Positions 50,467-59,727 are shown, numbered from the stretch's first letter. The stretch is 64,000 nucleotides of DNA from Caulobacter sp048541825 (GCF_048541825.1 NZ_CP183332.1:3348001-3412000), one strand, 5' to 3'. Notes: a model not told the origin generated them from the sequence alone. Translations and numbers: made by a program.

Positions 50467-50526
50467 CCCTATTGTCCCTTGCGGGACCTGCCTGGGCCCT
50501 ACCGTCCCCTTCGGGACCTGTCTGGA
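50467..50526 (+). repeat. 30-bp tandem duplication before an ABC ATPase gene
   Basis: Two copies, 50467-50496 and 50497-50526, match at 24 of 30 positions (CCCTAttGTCCCttgcGGGA then CCTGcCTGGg). Each can form a GTCCC/GGGAC hairpin. They end seven bases before the ATG at 50533, so the RNA leader would have two hairpins close to the start codon. Confidence 0.75.
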
Positions 50527-50532
50527 CGTTGC

Positions 50533-51495
50533 ATGGACCTGCCCGCCTACGCCATCGAAGCCGAAGGGTTGTTCAAGACCTACGCCGCCACCAAGACCTC
50601 GCCGGAAAAGCGCGCGCTGAATGGCATCGACCTTAAGGTCCCGCGCGGCTCGATCTTCGGCCTGCTGGGGCCCAATGGCGCGGGCAAGTCGACCTTCATC
50701 AACATCCTGGCCGGGCTGACGCGCAAGACCAGCGGCACGGTGCGGATCTGGGATCGCGACATCGACCAGCGCCCGCGCGACGCCCGCGCCGCCATCGGGG
50801 TGGTGCCGCAGGAACTGGCCACCGACGTCTTCTTCACGCCGCGCGAATCGCTGGACGTCCAGGCCGGCATGTACGGCGTGCCCAAGAGCGAGCGCCGCAC
50901 CGACGAACTGCTCAGCGCGCTGAGACTGTCCGACAAGGCCAATGCCTATGTCCGCCAGCTGTCGGGCGGCATGAAGCGGCGCCTGATGGTGGCCAAGGCC
51001 ATGGTGCACCAGCCGCCGGTGCTGATCCTCGACGAGCCGACGGCCGGCGTCGATGTCGAGCTGCGCCGCCAGCTGTGGAGCTATGTGAAGGGCCTCAACG
51101 AACTGGGCGTCACCATCGTGCTGACCACCCACTATCTGGAAGAAGCCCAGGAGCTGTGCGACCAGATCGCCATCGTCAATCGCGGCGAGGTGGTGGCCTG
51201 CGAGCCGACGGCCACGCTTCTCAAGCGCATGGACAGCCGCAATGTGGTGGTCACACCCGAGCAGCCGGTCACGGTCGCGCCGGCCCTGGCCGGTTTCGAG
51301 ACCAAGATCCGGGCCGGCGGAGCGTTCGCGGTGTCTTATCGCACGGGCCAGTCCAGCGTCGAGCAGGTGCTGGCGGCCGTGCGCGCCACGGGCCTGCACA
51401 TCAAGGACATCGCCACTGAAGACCCGGATCTGGAAGACGTCTTCGTCTCCCTGACCTATGGCGACCCGAACGCGGCCGATCCGACCAAGGACTGA
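50533..51495 (+). CDS. ABC transporter ATP-binding protein
   Basis: 320 residues. Walker A GPNGAGKST, Q-loop VVPQELATDVFFTP, signature LSGGMKRRLMVAKAMVH, Walker B LILDEPTAGVD and H-loop TTHYLEEAQELCD are intact. The C-terminal about 80 residues are a DrrA/multidrug-type accessory domain. Its class is the ABC-2 exporter type (DrrA, YadG), but no ABC-2 permease is adjacent, so it pairs with a gene elsewhere. Start ATG at 50533 with a weak ribosome-binding site. Confidence 0.92.
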   Translation: MDLPAYAIEAEGLFKTYAATKTSPEKRALNGIDLKVPRGSIFGLLGPNGAGKSTFINILAGLTRKTSGTVRIWDRDIDQRPRDARAAIGVVPQELATDVFFTPRESLDVQAGMYGVPKSERRTDELLSALRLSDKANAYVRQLSGGMKRRLMVAKAMVHQPPVLILDEPTAGVDVELRRQLWSYVKGLNELGVTIVLTTHYLEEAQELCDQIAIVNRGEVVACEPTATLLKRMDSRNVVVTPEQPVTVAPALAGFETKIRAGGAFAVSYRTGQSSVEQVLAAVRATGLHIKDIATEDPDLEDVFVSLTYGDPNAADPTKD

Positions 51496-51559
51496 CGGTC
51501 AACGCTTGCGTTCGCGAGACGCTTGGACAAACTCCACGGCGAGAGTCGGGGGTGAGTTG

Positions 51560-52894
51560 ATGAGTTTGCTTGAACGCCAGTTTGGCCTGAAGGCCCAGGG
51601 CACCAACCTGCGCACCGAGGCGCTGGCCGGCGTCACCACCTTCCTGACCATGGCCTATATCGTCATCGTCAATCCGGCCATCCTGGGCGAGGCGGGCATG
51701 CCCGTCGCCGCTGTGGCCGCCGCCACCTGCCTGGCGGCCGGCATCGGCTGCATCCTGATGGGCCTGATCGCCAACTATCCGATCGCCCTGGCCCCCGGCA
51801 TGGGGCTGAACGCCTATTTCACCTACACGGTCGTGATCGGCATGGGGGTGCCCTGGCAAACCGCCCTGGGCTGCGTGTTCCTGTCCGGGGTGGCCTTCCT
51901 GGTGCTGACCGTGGCCGGCATCCGCCAGCTGATCGTCGGGGCCATACCGCGGCCGCTGTTCTCGGCCGTCGCGGCGGGCGTGGGCCTGTTCATCGCCTTC
52001 ATCGGCCTGAAGGAGGCCGGCATCATCGTCGCCAACCCAGCCACCCTGGTCGGACTGGGTGACCTGACCAAGCCGACCGCGATCCTGGCCCTGGCCGGCC
52101 TGGCGATCATCGGGGCGCTGATGGCCTGGCGGGTGAAGGGTGCGATCCTGATCGGCATCCTGCTGGTGGCGGTTCTGGGCTGGTTCATGGGCCTGTCGAA
52201 GTTCGCGCCGGGCGGCTATTCCCTCGCCGAACTGTCGGCCACCGCCTTTCAGCTCGACATTCCCGCCGCCCTGAACCTGGGCGGCGGCGCCAAGGCCGGC
52301 ATGGCGATGGCCATGGCCGAGATCATCTTCGTGTTCCTGTTCGTCGATCTGTTCGACAATGTCGGCACCCTGGTGGCCGTGACCAAGAAGGCCGGGCTGG
52401 TAGCGCCCGACGGTTCGATCCCGCGCCTCAACCGCATCCTGCTGGCTGACTCGGTGGCGACGATCGCCGGCTCGGTGGCCGGCACCAGCACCGTGGTCAG
52501 CTATATCGAGAGCGCCTCGGGCGTGCAGGCCGGCGGTCGCACCGGCTTGACGGCGGTCATTGTCGGCCTGCTGTTCCTGCTGACCCTATTCTTCGCCCCC
52601 CTGGTCCAGGCCATCCCGGTCGCCGCCACCGCGCCGGCCCTGATCCTGGTAGGAGCCATGATGATCGGCTCGCTGGCCGAGGTGGAGTGGGACGATCCCG
52701 GCGTGGCCATCCCGGCCTTCCTGACCCTGATCACCATTCCGCTGACCTTTTCGATCGCCAATGGCCTGGCGTTCGGCATCACCAGCTATGCGGCGCTGAA
52801 ACTGGCCCGGGGCCAGGCGCGGATCAGCGACTGGCTGCTGTTCGTGCTGGCCGCCCTGTTCATCGCCCGCTTCGTTTATATGGGCGGAGAATAG
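51560..52894 (+). CDS. NCS2 family purine permease (AzgA-like)
   Basis: 444 residues with about fourteen membrane segments. TEALAGVTTFLTMAYIVIVNP, ALAPGMGLNAYFTYTVV and IFVFLFVDLFDNVGTLVAV and AGTSTVVSYIESASGVQAGG are the AzgA (guanine/hypoxanthine/adenine:H+) subfamily motifs. It probably salvages purines. ATG at 51560 with GGGGGTGAG upstream. It follows the ABC ATPase by 64 bases but is probably unrelated in function. Confidence 0.93.
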   Translation: MSLLERQFGLKAQGTNLRTEALAGVTTFLTMAYIVIVNPAILGEAGMPVAAVAAATCLAAGIGCILMGLIANYPIALAPGMGLNAYFTYTVVIGMGVPWQTALGCVFLSGVAFLVLTVAGIRQLIVGAIPRPLFSAVAAGVGLFIAFIGLKEAGIIVANPATLVGLGDLTKPTAILALAGLAIIGALMAWRVKGAILIGILLVAVLGWFMGLSKFAPGGYSLAELSATAFQLDIPAALNLGGGAKAGMAMAMAEIIFVFLFVDLFDNVGTLVAVTKKAGLVAPDGSIPRLNRILLADSVATIAGSVAGTSTVVSYIESASGVQAGGRTGLTAVIVGLLFLLTLFFAPLVQAIPVAATAPALILVGAMMIGSLAEVEWDDPGVAIPAFLTLITIPLTFSIANGLAFGITSYAALKLARGQARISDWLLFVLAALFIARFVYMGGE

Positions 52895-52963
52895 CGGGCG
52901 ACGCATAACCCCGTTTGCGCCGACCGCGCCTTTCGGCTAAGACGCCGTTCCCGCAAGGCGGAC

Positions 52964-53040
<77 letters not shown>

Positions 53041-53080
53041 AACTCCGAAACATCGCCAACAGCTCGTCCGCTTGCCGCGA

Positions 53081-54163
53081 TCAGGCGGCGACCGACTTGG
53101 CCATCGTTTCGAGGAGCGTGGCCGGTTCCTTGCTTTGCGCCAGGCAGCCATACCAGCCCAGGCCCTTGTAGGTTTCATAGCCTGGCGTCAGGGCATAGCC
53201 CACGGTCAGGTCGCCATCCGCATAGCTGCCCATGCCGCCGTTAGAGGTGTTGAGCGGGAAGGTCTCGGTCAGGATGCCGCGACCGTCCGACGAGGCCAGA
53301 ACGCGGCCCTTCTGGTCCAGCAGCATGACCCTTGAACGGCTGCGCTCCTCGGTGGTCAGGCGTACGCCGTCGACCACGGCCTGGGCCTGGGGCTTCCAGT
53401 CGAAGTGGACGCCCAGCACGCCCAGCACCTTGCCATGGCTCAGCCCGCCCTCACGGATGGCCGTGGCGTAGGTGGCGACGGGGGCGTCATTGAGGGCCCT
53501 CACCCGCTCGATGTCACAGGCGATGAAGTCGTCACCGCTGGCGGTCTTCATGGCGTCGCGGAACCAGGACGCGTCGGCCGCCGAGATGTTGCGGGCGCCG
53601 GGATAGCGGTCCGGCCGCCCCGTCGCCACGACCTTGCCGCTGGCGTCGCAGATCCACAGGTCGAGATAGACGGTGTAGGCGTCCAGGATCACGCCCAGAC
53701 GCTGGCTGGCGTGACGGGCGGTCTCGGGAGAGGCGTCGTCAACACAGGCGACGACGGCGGAATCTGTGGCCCACCAGCGCACATCGCAGGTGCGTTCATA
53801 GAGGTTGCGGTCGACGATCTCGATGGCGTTCAGGGCCAGGTCGGCCAGGCGCTGGCCGCGCATGTGGCCCAGGATCGCGCCGCCGATGGCGGTCAATTCG
53901 TCAAGATCGGCGCGCACCTGGCTTTCCAGGGCGGCGGCGACAGCGTCGATCTCGGTGGAGATCTTCTTGAATTCCTCGGCCACGATGGCGAAGCCCTTGC
54001 CGGCCTCGCCCGCCCGGGCGGCGACGATCAGGGCGTTGATCGAGAGCATCTTGGCCGCGCGGTTGACGCGGGTGATCTCGCCGATCTTTTCTCCCGCGAC
54101 CGCACTCAGACGTTCGGAGAGATCGAGGATCCGTTCCGGGCGCAGACTGGCGTCTTGTTTCAA
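53081..54163 (-). CDS. MCP-like signalling hairpin plus Cache-type sensor, reversed order
   Basis: 360 residues. Residues about 20-75 carry the chemoreceptor hairpin tip (NRAAKMLSINALIVAARAGE then AGKGFAIVAEEFKKIS). After a linker of about 90 residues there is a Cache/PAS-like sensor (about 150-330) with YTVYLDLWICDASGKVVATG, ISAADASWFRDAM and VMLLDQKGRVLASSDG. No membrane helix is seen, so it looks cytoplasmic. The order is opposite to usual receptors. The start is a TTG at 54163 with no good ribosome-binding site and a stop just upstream, so N-terminal loss is possible. Confidence 0.75.
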   Translation of the reverse strand: MKQDASLRPERILDLSERLSAVAGEKIGEITRVNRAAKMLSINALIVAARAGEAGKGFAIVAEEFKKISTEIDAVAAALESQVRADLDELTAIGGAILGHMRGQRLADLALNAIEIVDRNLYERTCDVRWWATDSAVVACVDDASPETARHASQRLGVILDAYTVYLDLWICDASGKVVATGRPDRYPGARNISAADASWFRDAMKTASGDDFIACDIERVRALNDAPVATYATAIREGGLSHGKVLGVLGVHFDWKPQAQAVVDGVRLTTEERSRSRVMLLDQKGRVLASSDGRGILTETFPLNTSNGGMGSYADGDLTVGYALTPGYETYKGLGWYGCLAQSKEPATLLETMAKSVAA

Positions 54164-54353
54164 CTTGGAGGGCCCTCACGCAATTCGCTGCCGAATCGCC
54201 TGAGAATTCCGCAAGTTGACGCTGGCGTCACTCGCGCCCTGCGTCAGATCGCCGCAGGATCAACTCTTGCGCCGAATTGGCGACCTTGATCGCAGCCTTC
54301 GCCGGGACTTTGAGCTTGGATTGCTCAAAATACCGGCAAATCGGTGACTGGCC

Positions 54354-56849
54354 CTAGACGTCGACCTCGGCGTCGAGGGCGTTTTCCTGGATGAATTCAC
54401 GGCGCGGCTCGACCAGGTCGCCCATCAGACGGCTGAACATGTCGTCGGCGTCGTCGGCGTGGTTGACCTTGACCTGCAGCAGGGTGCGAGCCTCGACGTC
54501 GAGGGTGGTCTCCCACAACTGGTCAGGGTTCATCTCGCCAAGACCCTTGTAGCGCTGGATCGACAGGCCCTTGCGGCCGGCGTCCATCACCGCGCCCACC
54601 AGATCCATCGGTCCACGGACGGTCGTCGACTTGTCCTTGCGGCGGAACACGGCGCGGCCCGAGAAGATCTCGGCCAGCGCCCCGGCCCGCTCGGCCAGAC
54701 GGCGGGCGTCGGCGGCGTTCAGCAGGCCATCGTCCAGAACGACGCTCTCGGTCACGCCGCGTCGCACGCGCTTGAAGATATAGGCCGTGTCGCCGCGCTC
54801 GCCGGTCCACAGGCCATCGCCTTCCTCGGCATAGAGGTCCAGGCGGGCGGCGGCGGCGGCGATGTCGGGGCTTTCGCTGAGCAGGCCGGCCAAGGCCGTC
54901 TGCTCCACGGCGAAGGCCGGGGCGCGGGCGGCCAGACGATCGATGTTGCCCTTGGCCTGACGGCACAGCTGGATCAGGGCCAGCAGGTCCTTGCCGGTGC
55001 GACGCTCGCCCGACGGCAGGTCCAGCTCGGCCCCGTCGACGCCCTCGTCGATCAGGAAGGCGTCCATCTCGCTGTCGTCCTTCAGATAGCGCGAGGACTT
55101 GCCCTTGCTGGCCTTATAGAGCGGCGGCTGGGCGATATAGATGTAGCCGCGATCGATCAGTTCGCGCATCTGCCGGTAGAAGAAGGTCAGCAGCAGGGTA
55201 CGGATGTGGGCGCCGTCGACGTCGGCGTCAGTCATCAGCACGATCTTGTGGTAGCGCACCTTGTCGGCGTTGAAATCGTCGCGGCCGATGCCGGCCCCCA
55301 GGGCGGTGATCAGCGTGCCGATCTGGTCGGACGACAGCATCTTGTCGAACCGGGCGCGTTCCACATTGAGGATCTTGCCGCGCAGGGGCAGCACCGCCTG
55401 GTTGTCGCGGTTGCGGGCCTGCTTGGCGGAACCCCCGGCCGAGTCACCCTCGACGATGAAGATCTCGGACTTGGCTGGATCGCGCTCGGCGCAGTCGGCC
55501 AGCTTGCCGGGCAGGCTGGTGATGTCGAGCGCGCTCTTGCGGCGGGTCAGTTCGCGGGCCTTGCGGGCGGCTTCACGAGCGGCGGCGGCTTCGGCGATCT
55601 TGGAGACGATGGCCTTGGCTTCGGTCGGGTGTTCCTCGAACCAGCTGGCCAGACCTTCCTGCACCAGGTTTTCGACGGCCGGGCGCACCTCTGACGAGAC
55701 CAGCTTGTCCTTGGTCTGCGAGCTGAACTTGGGGTCGGGCACCTTGACCGACAGCACGCAGGTCAGGCCTTCACGAGCGTCCTCGCCCCCGACGCTGACC
55801 TTTTCCCTTTTCGTGATGCCAGAGCTCTCGGCGTAGTTGGTGATGATCCGGGTCAGGGCGCCGCGGAAGGCCGAAAGGTGCGTACCGCCATCCCGCTGCG
55901 GGATGTTGTTGGTGAAGCACAGCATGTGCTCGTGATAGCTGTCGTTCCACCACAGGGCCAAGTCGATCTCGACCTTGTCCTTGCGGCCGCGAATGACGAT
56001 CGGCGTCTTCAGCAGCGGCGTCTTGGCCTTGTCCAGGTGGCGCACGAAGGCTTCGATGCCGCCCTCATAGTGCAGCTTTTCTTCCCAAGGCTCGGCGTCG
56101 CGCAGGTCGCGGAAATAGATGGTCACGCCCGAGTTCAGGAACGCCAGCTCGCGCAGGCGATGCTCCAGCGTCTTGCGGTCAAACTCGATGAACGCGAAGG
56201 TCTCAAGCGACGGGAAGAAGGTCACCTCGGTGCCGGTCAGATAGTCGCCGGCCTTGGGCGTGCCCTCTTCGCGGATCGGCGAGTCGCCGGTCACCGTCAG
56301 CGACGACACGGCGTCGCCGCGCTCGAAGCGCATCTGGTGGGCCTTGCCGTTGCGGTGAACCTTCAGCTCCAGCCAGTCGCTGAGCGCATTGACCACCGAA
56401 ACGCCGACGCCGTGCAGGCCGCCGGACACCTTGTAGCTGTTCTGGTCGAACTTACCGCCGGCGTGCAGCTGGGTCATGATGACCTCAGCCGCCGAGACGC
56501 CTTCGCCCTCGTGGATATCGACCGGGATGCCGCGCCCGTCGTCGGTGACCGTCACCGAACCGTCGGCGTTGAGGATGACTTCCACCTTGGTGGCGTGACC
56601 GGCCAGGGCCTCATCGATGGCGTTGTCGACCACCTCATAGACCATGTGGTGCAGGCCAGAGCCGTCATCGGTGTCGCCGATATACATGCCGGGGCGCTTG
56701 CGCACCGCGTCCAGGCCCTTGAGCACCTTGATCGAGTCGGCGTCATAGTCGCCGCTCATCACTTCAGGGGCCGCCATCTGCGAGCCGTCGGCAGTGGTCA
56801 GGCGATCGCCGCTGTTGTCTTCAGCCGGGCCTTCGGTCTCTTGCGTCAT
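54354..56849 (-). CDS. gyrB: DNA gyrase subunit B
   Basis: 831 residues. GHKL ATPase: YEVVDNAIDEALAGHA, DDGRGIPVDIHEGEG, HAGGKFDQNSYKVSGGLHGV; Toprim: EGDSAGGSAKQARNRDNQAV and MTDADVDGAHIRTLLLTFFY. An insertion in the Toprim region, usual in alphaproteobacteria, explains the length over E. coli-type short forms. The start ATG at 56849 overlaps the recF stop (ATGA). A much longer frame upstream is within recF and is rejected. The unit is dnaN-unknown-recF-gyrB. Confidence 0.97.
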   Translation of the reverse strand: MTQETEGPAEDNSGDRLTTADGSQMAAPEVMSGDYDADSIKVLKGLDAVRKRPGMYIGDTDDGSGLHHMVYEVVDNAIDEALAGHATKVEVILNADGSVTVTDDGRGIPVDIHEGEGVSAAEVIMTQLHAGGKFDQNSYKVSGGLHGVGVSVVNALSDWLELKVHRNGKAHQMRFERGDAVSSLTVTGDSPIREEGTPKAGDYLTGTEVTFFPSLETFAFIEFDRKTLEHRLRELAFLNSGVTIYFRDLRDAEPWEEKLHYEGGIEAFVRHLDKAKTPLLKTPIVIRGRKDKVEIDLALWWNDSYHEHMLCFTNNIPQRDGGTHLSAFRGALTRIITNYAESSGITKREKVSVGGEDAREGLTCVLSVKVPDPKFSSQTKDKLVSSEVRPAVENLVQEGLASWFEEHPTEAKAIVSKIAEAAAAREAARKARELTRRKSALDITSLPGKLADCAERDPAKSEIFIVEGDSAGGSAKQARNRDNQAVLPLRGKILNVERARFDKMLSSDQIGTLITALGAGIGRDDFNADKVRYHKIVLMTDADVDGAHIRTLLLTFFYRQMRELIDRGYIYIAQPPLYKASKGKSSRYLKDDSEMDAFLIDEGVDGAELDLPSGERRTGKDLLALIQLCRQAKGNIDRLAARAPAFAVEQTALAGLLSESPDIAAAAARLDLYAEEGDGLWTGERGDTAYIFKRVRRGVTESVVLDDGLLNAADARRLAERAGALAEIFSGRAVFRRKDKSTTVRGPMDLVGAVMDAGRKGLSIQRYKGLGEMNPDQLWETTLDVEARTLLQVKVNHADDADDMFSRLMGDLVEPRREFIQENALDAEVDV

Positions 56850-58024
56850 ACGTCTTCCAAAGCGGTCAGGCCGGCGTCGCACACGCGAACGCCAAGAGCC
56901 CGACCTTTGAGGTGGTCGAACAGCAACTCGTCCGTGCCGGTGAGGAAGGCCTGGAGCTTGAGCGCCGTGATTTCGTCGGCCAAAGCGGCTCGCCTCGTAA
57001 GGTCGAGATGCGCGGCCACTTCGTCGAGCAATACTATAGGATTCGGCGCGGATTCCGCACGCGAAAGTCGCGCCGCCTGGGCCAAAACCAGGTTCAAAAT
57101 CAGCGCTTTCTGCTCTCCGGTCGAGCATTCCGCCGCCGGACGGTCTTTCTCGACATGCAGGATGTCCAGATCGCCCCGATGCGGGCCAGTCAGGGCCCGA
57201 CCGGCGGCCCCGTCGCGGGGGCGGGCGGCGGCCAGGGCCGTGGCCAGACGCAGCTCGATCTCGGCAAACTCGACGCCTTCGAGCGCCAGTTTTTCCCACT
57301 CGCCGGTCAGGGACAGCTTCGCCTGCGGGAAGGGCCGGTCGCCGCGGCCGTCGATCTCGGCCTGCAGGGCGACCAGGGTGCGGGCGCGGGCTTCCGCCAT
57401 CAGGGCGCCGGACTCGGCGAGGCGTGCTTCCAGAGCGGTCAGCCAGACGGTGTCGGCCGGCGCCCCGCTTTCAAAGGCGTCGGTCAGCAGACGCATGCGT
57501 TCGCGCTGGGCCTTGTCATAGGCGTTGGCGTGGGCGGCGTGAGCGGGCTCGCCGGCGAAGACCAGCCGATCGAAAAAGCGCCGGCGCTCGGAGGCGGCTT
57601 CCAGGAACAGCCGGTCCTGGGCCGGGGTCAGCCAGATGGGGCGGATGTGATCGGCCAGCCGGCCGGGTGGCACGGTCTCGCCATTGACCCGCACCAGCCG
57701 CCGGGTCTGGCCGCCGGTCTCGACGCCCGTGCCCAGTTGCACCGGCTCGTCGTCGCCAAATTCGCTTGGGGGCGCCTCAACCTGCGCCGCCACGGCCCAG
57801 GCCCGCCCCGTCGCCTCGCCGGGCATCCGCCGGCCTACCTCGGCCAGGCTGGAGCCGCGCAGGCCCTTGCCCGGCGACAACAGGCTGATGGCCTCCAGCA
57901 GGTTGGTCTTGCCCGCCCCGTTGGCGCCGAACAGATAGACGCTGGCGCCGCCCGTCTCGAGGCGGGCGTGCGCGTAGGACCTAAAGTCGGTCAGGGTCAG
58001 GGTGTTGATCGCGGCCGACGCCAT
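56846..58024 (-). CDS. recF: DNA replication and repair protein RecF
   Basis: 392 residues. Walker A GANGAGKTNLLEAISLLSPGKG; LTPAQDRLFLEAASERRRFFDRLVF; signature-like STGEQKALILNLVLAQA; Walker B PIVLLDEVAAHLD. With RecO and RecR (recR is at 16274) it loads RecA at ssDNA gaps. Start ATG at 58024. The C-terminus is coupled to gyrB by ATGA. Confidence 0.97.
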   Translation of the reverse strand: MASAAINTLTLTDFRSYAHARLETGGASVYLFGANGAGKTNLLEAISLLSPGKGLRGSSLAEVGRRMPGEATGRAWAVAAQVEAPPSEFGDDEPVQLGTGVETGGQTRRLVRVNGETVPPGRLADHIRPIWLTPAQDRLFLEAASERRRFFDRLVFAGEPAHAAHANAYDKAQRERMRLLTDAFESGAPADTVWLTALEARLAESGALMAEARARTLVALQAEIDGRGDRPFPQAKLSLTGEWEKLALEGVEFAEIELRLATALAAARPRDGAAGRALTGPHRGDLDILHVEKDRPAAECSTGEQKALILNLVLAQAARLSRAESAPNPIVLLDEVAAHLDLTRRAALADEITALKLQAFLTGTDELLFDHLKGRALGVRVCDAGLTALEDV

Positions 58025-58090
58025 GGGGGTCTCTTAAGGCAGGTCGAGGGTTGCGTCACTTGCCCCCTACGACCTGCGGCGCTGACCGTC

Positions 58091-58435
58091 CTACCCGATG
58101 TACCGCCGCGCGATCTCCAGATTGTCCTTCTGCCAGACGCCGGCCGCGCCCATCAGCACGCGCATCAGGTTGGCCTCGAAGATCTGGCGCGCTTGATCAC
58201 GGTCGACGAGCGCCCGGAGCGGCAAGTCGAAGCAGGCGTCGGGGGCGATCGACCGATGGACGGCGTAGTTCATGGCCATCAGGTCGATCCGGTGCTCGAC
58301 ACTGCCGAACGCCGCCTCGACGCGCTGCGAGCGGTCGAACCAGGTCGTGCAGCCTGCAAAATCCGTCGCGTCCCAAAGGGTGAGCATGTTGTCGAACAGC
58401 TCGACAAACAGGTCCTCGCGCAGCCCCTGGATCAT
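58091..58435 (-). CDS. hypothetical protein between dnaN and recF
   Basis: 114 residues; I do not recognise the family. It is soluble and mostly helical: LREDLFVELFDNMLTLWDATD, DLMAMNYAVHRSIAPDACFDLPLR and DQARQIFEANLMRVLMGAAGVW. No motif for catalysis or nucleic-acid binding is visible. It starts 13 bases after dnaN and is followed 66 bases later by recF, so it is in the same unit. In most bacteria nothing lies between dnaN and recF. Confidence 0.7.
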   Translation of the reverse strand: MIQGLREDLFVELFDNMLTLWDATDFAGCTTWFDRSQRVEAAFGSVEHRIDLMAMNYAVHRSIAPDACFDLPLRALVDRDQARQIFEANLMRVLMGAAGVWQKDNLEIARRYIG

Positions 58436-58448
58436 CTGCTCGGCGGGA

Positions 58449-59567
58449 TCAGACCCGCAGCGGCATCAGCACGTATTTCACGCCCGGATCGGTCGGGTCG
58501 ACCACCAGGGTGGGGCTGGCCGGGTCGGCGAAGCGGAACTCGGCGATCGGGCCGCCGATCTGGCCGCAGACGTCCAGCAGGTAGCGGGCGTTGAAGCCGA
58601 TCTCGAAGGGCTCGCCGTCATAATCGACCTCGACCTCTTCGACGGCCTGGCCGGCTTCCATATTGCGCACGGTCAGGGTGATGCGGCCCGGTTCGATGGC
58701 CAGTTTCACCGAGCGGCTCTTTTCGGCCGAGATGGTGGCGACGCGGTCGACGGCCTTGGCGAACAGGTCGTTGTCCAGGGTCAGGATCTTGGCGTTGTCG
58801 CGCGGGATGACGCGCAGATAGTCAGGGAAGGCGCCGTCGATGACTTTCGAGGTCAGGGCGGCTGCGCCGAACTCGAAGCGCACCTTCTGGGCCGAGACCT
58901 GCAGGTCGACATGCTCGCCGGCCGATTCCATCAGGCGGCGGGCCTCCTGGATGGTCTTGCGCGGCACGATGATGCCCGGCAGGCCGGCGGCGCCCTCGGG
59001 GGCGTCCATCTCGGCCAGGGCCAGGCGGTGGCCGTCGGTGGCCACGGCCCGCAGCTTGACCACGCCGCCCTCGTTGACGGTGTGGAGATAGAGGCCGTTG
59101 AGATAGTAGCGGGTCTCTTCGGTGGAGATCGCAAACCGGGTCTTGTCGATCAGCCGGATCAGTTCGTTGGTGTCGACGGCAATGCGGCCCGACAGGCCGT
59201 CGCTGCTCATCACCGGGAAGTCGCCGGCCGGCAGCACCGGCAGGTTGAAGCGCGAGCGGCCGGCCTGGATCACCAGGCGCGGATCATCGCCGCTGAAGCT
59301 GAGCGACACATCCGAGCCGTCCGGCAGCTTGCGGACGATCTCGTACAGGGTCTGGGCGGGCGCGGTGATCTGGCCCGGCACCTCGATCTGGGCCCGGCCC
59401 TCGTCGATGATCTCCATATCCAGGTCGGTAGCCGAAAAGCTCAGCGTGTCGCGATCCGCTGAAAGCAGGATGTTCGACAGGATCGGGATGGTGTTGCGGC
59501 GCTCAACGACGCTCTGCACATGCCCCAGCGCCTTCAGCAGCGCCGCCCGTTCGATCGTAAGCTTCAT
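58449..59567 (-). CDS. dnaN: DNA polymerase III sliding clamp, beta subunit
   Basis: 372 residues, three-domain clamp. MKLTIERAALLKALGHVQSVVERRNTIPILSNIL is the standard N-terminus, and the end VDPTDPGVKYVLMPLRV the standard C-terminus with MPLR. KTRFAISTEETRYYLNGLYLH and IDGAFPDYLRVIP are also typical. First gene of the dnaN-unknown-recF-gyrB unit. The 175 bases upstream (59568-59742) must hold the promoter and separate it from the divergent DUF2061 gene. Confidence 0.98.
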   Translation of the reverse strand: MKLTIERAALLKALGHVQSVVERRNTIPILSNILLSADRDTLSFSATDLDMEIIDEGRAQIEVPGQITAPAQTLYEIVRKLPDGSDVSLSFSGDDPRLVIQAGRSRFNLPVLPAGDFPVMSSDGLSGRIAVDTNELIRLIDKTRFAISTEETRYYLNGLYLHTVNEGGVVKLRAVATDGHRLALAEMDAPEGAAGLPGIIVPRKTIQEARRLMESAGEHVDLQVSAQKVRFEFGAAALTSKVIDGAFPDYLRVIPRDNAKILTLDNDLFAKAVDRVATISAEKSRSVKLAIEPGRITLTVRNMEAGQAVEEVEVDYDGEPFEIGFNARYLLDVCGQIGGPIAEFRFADPASPTLVVDPTDPGVKYVLMPLRV

Positions 59568-59710
59568 AAATCAGGTCCAGGTTCCAGAGCCGCCGCCGCT
59601 CGAGAATCCCCCGCGCGGCCCCGTCATGATTGGACGGACGACATTAGCGAAATCGCGCGCTTGGGGAAGAGGGCGGGGCCCCTTGCAGACACGGAAACCG
59701 CGCCTATCTT

Positions 59711-59727
59711 TTGAGAATAGTTCGCAA
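59711..59727 (+). promoter_or_regulatory. Fur-like palindrome before the DUF2061 gene
   Basis: TTGAGAATAGTTCGCAA is TTGnGAA-N3-TTCnCAA, a 17-bp near-palindrome with the shape of alphaproteobacterial Fur/Mur boxes. It lies 15 bases before the ATG at 59743, a position for repression. One arm has A where the other has C. Confidence 0.4.

Noticed and set aside
50467..50526. Could the 30-bp tandem repeat be a CRISPR remnant
   Set aside because: The two units are directly adjacent with no spacer, diverged, and there are no cas genes in the window.
54309..54329. Hairpin TTTGAGC-N7-GCTCAAA after gyrB as a terminator
   Set aside because: Only seven base pairs and no U-run on the minus strand; too weak to call.
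54164..54353. Open frame upstream of the MCP-like gene as a lost N-terminus
   Set aside because: A minus-strand frame in this stretch is short, ends at a stop and is not in the reading frame of the gene; no receptor-like residues seen.
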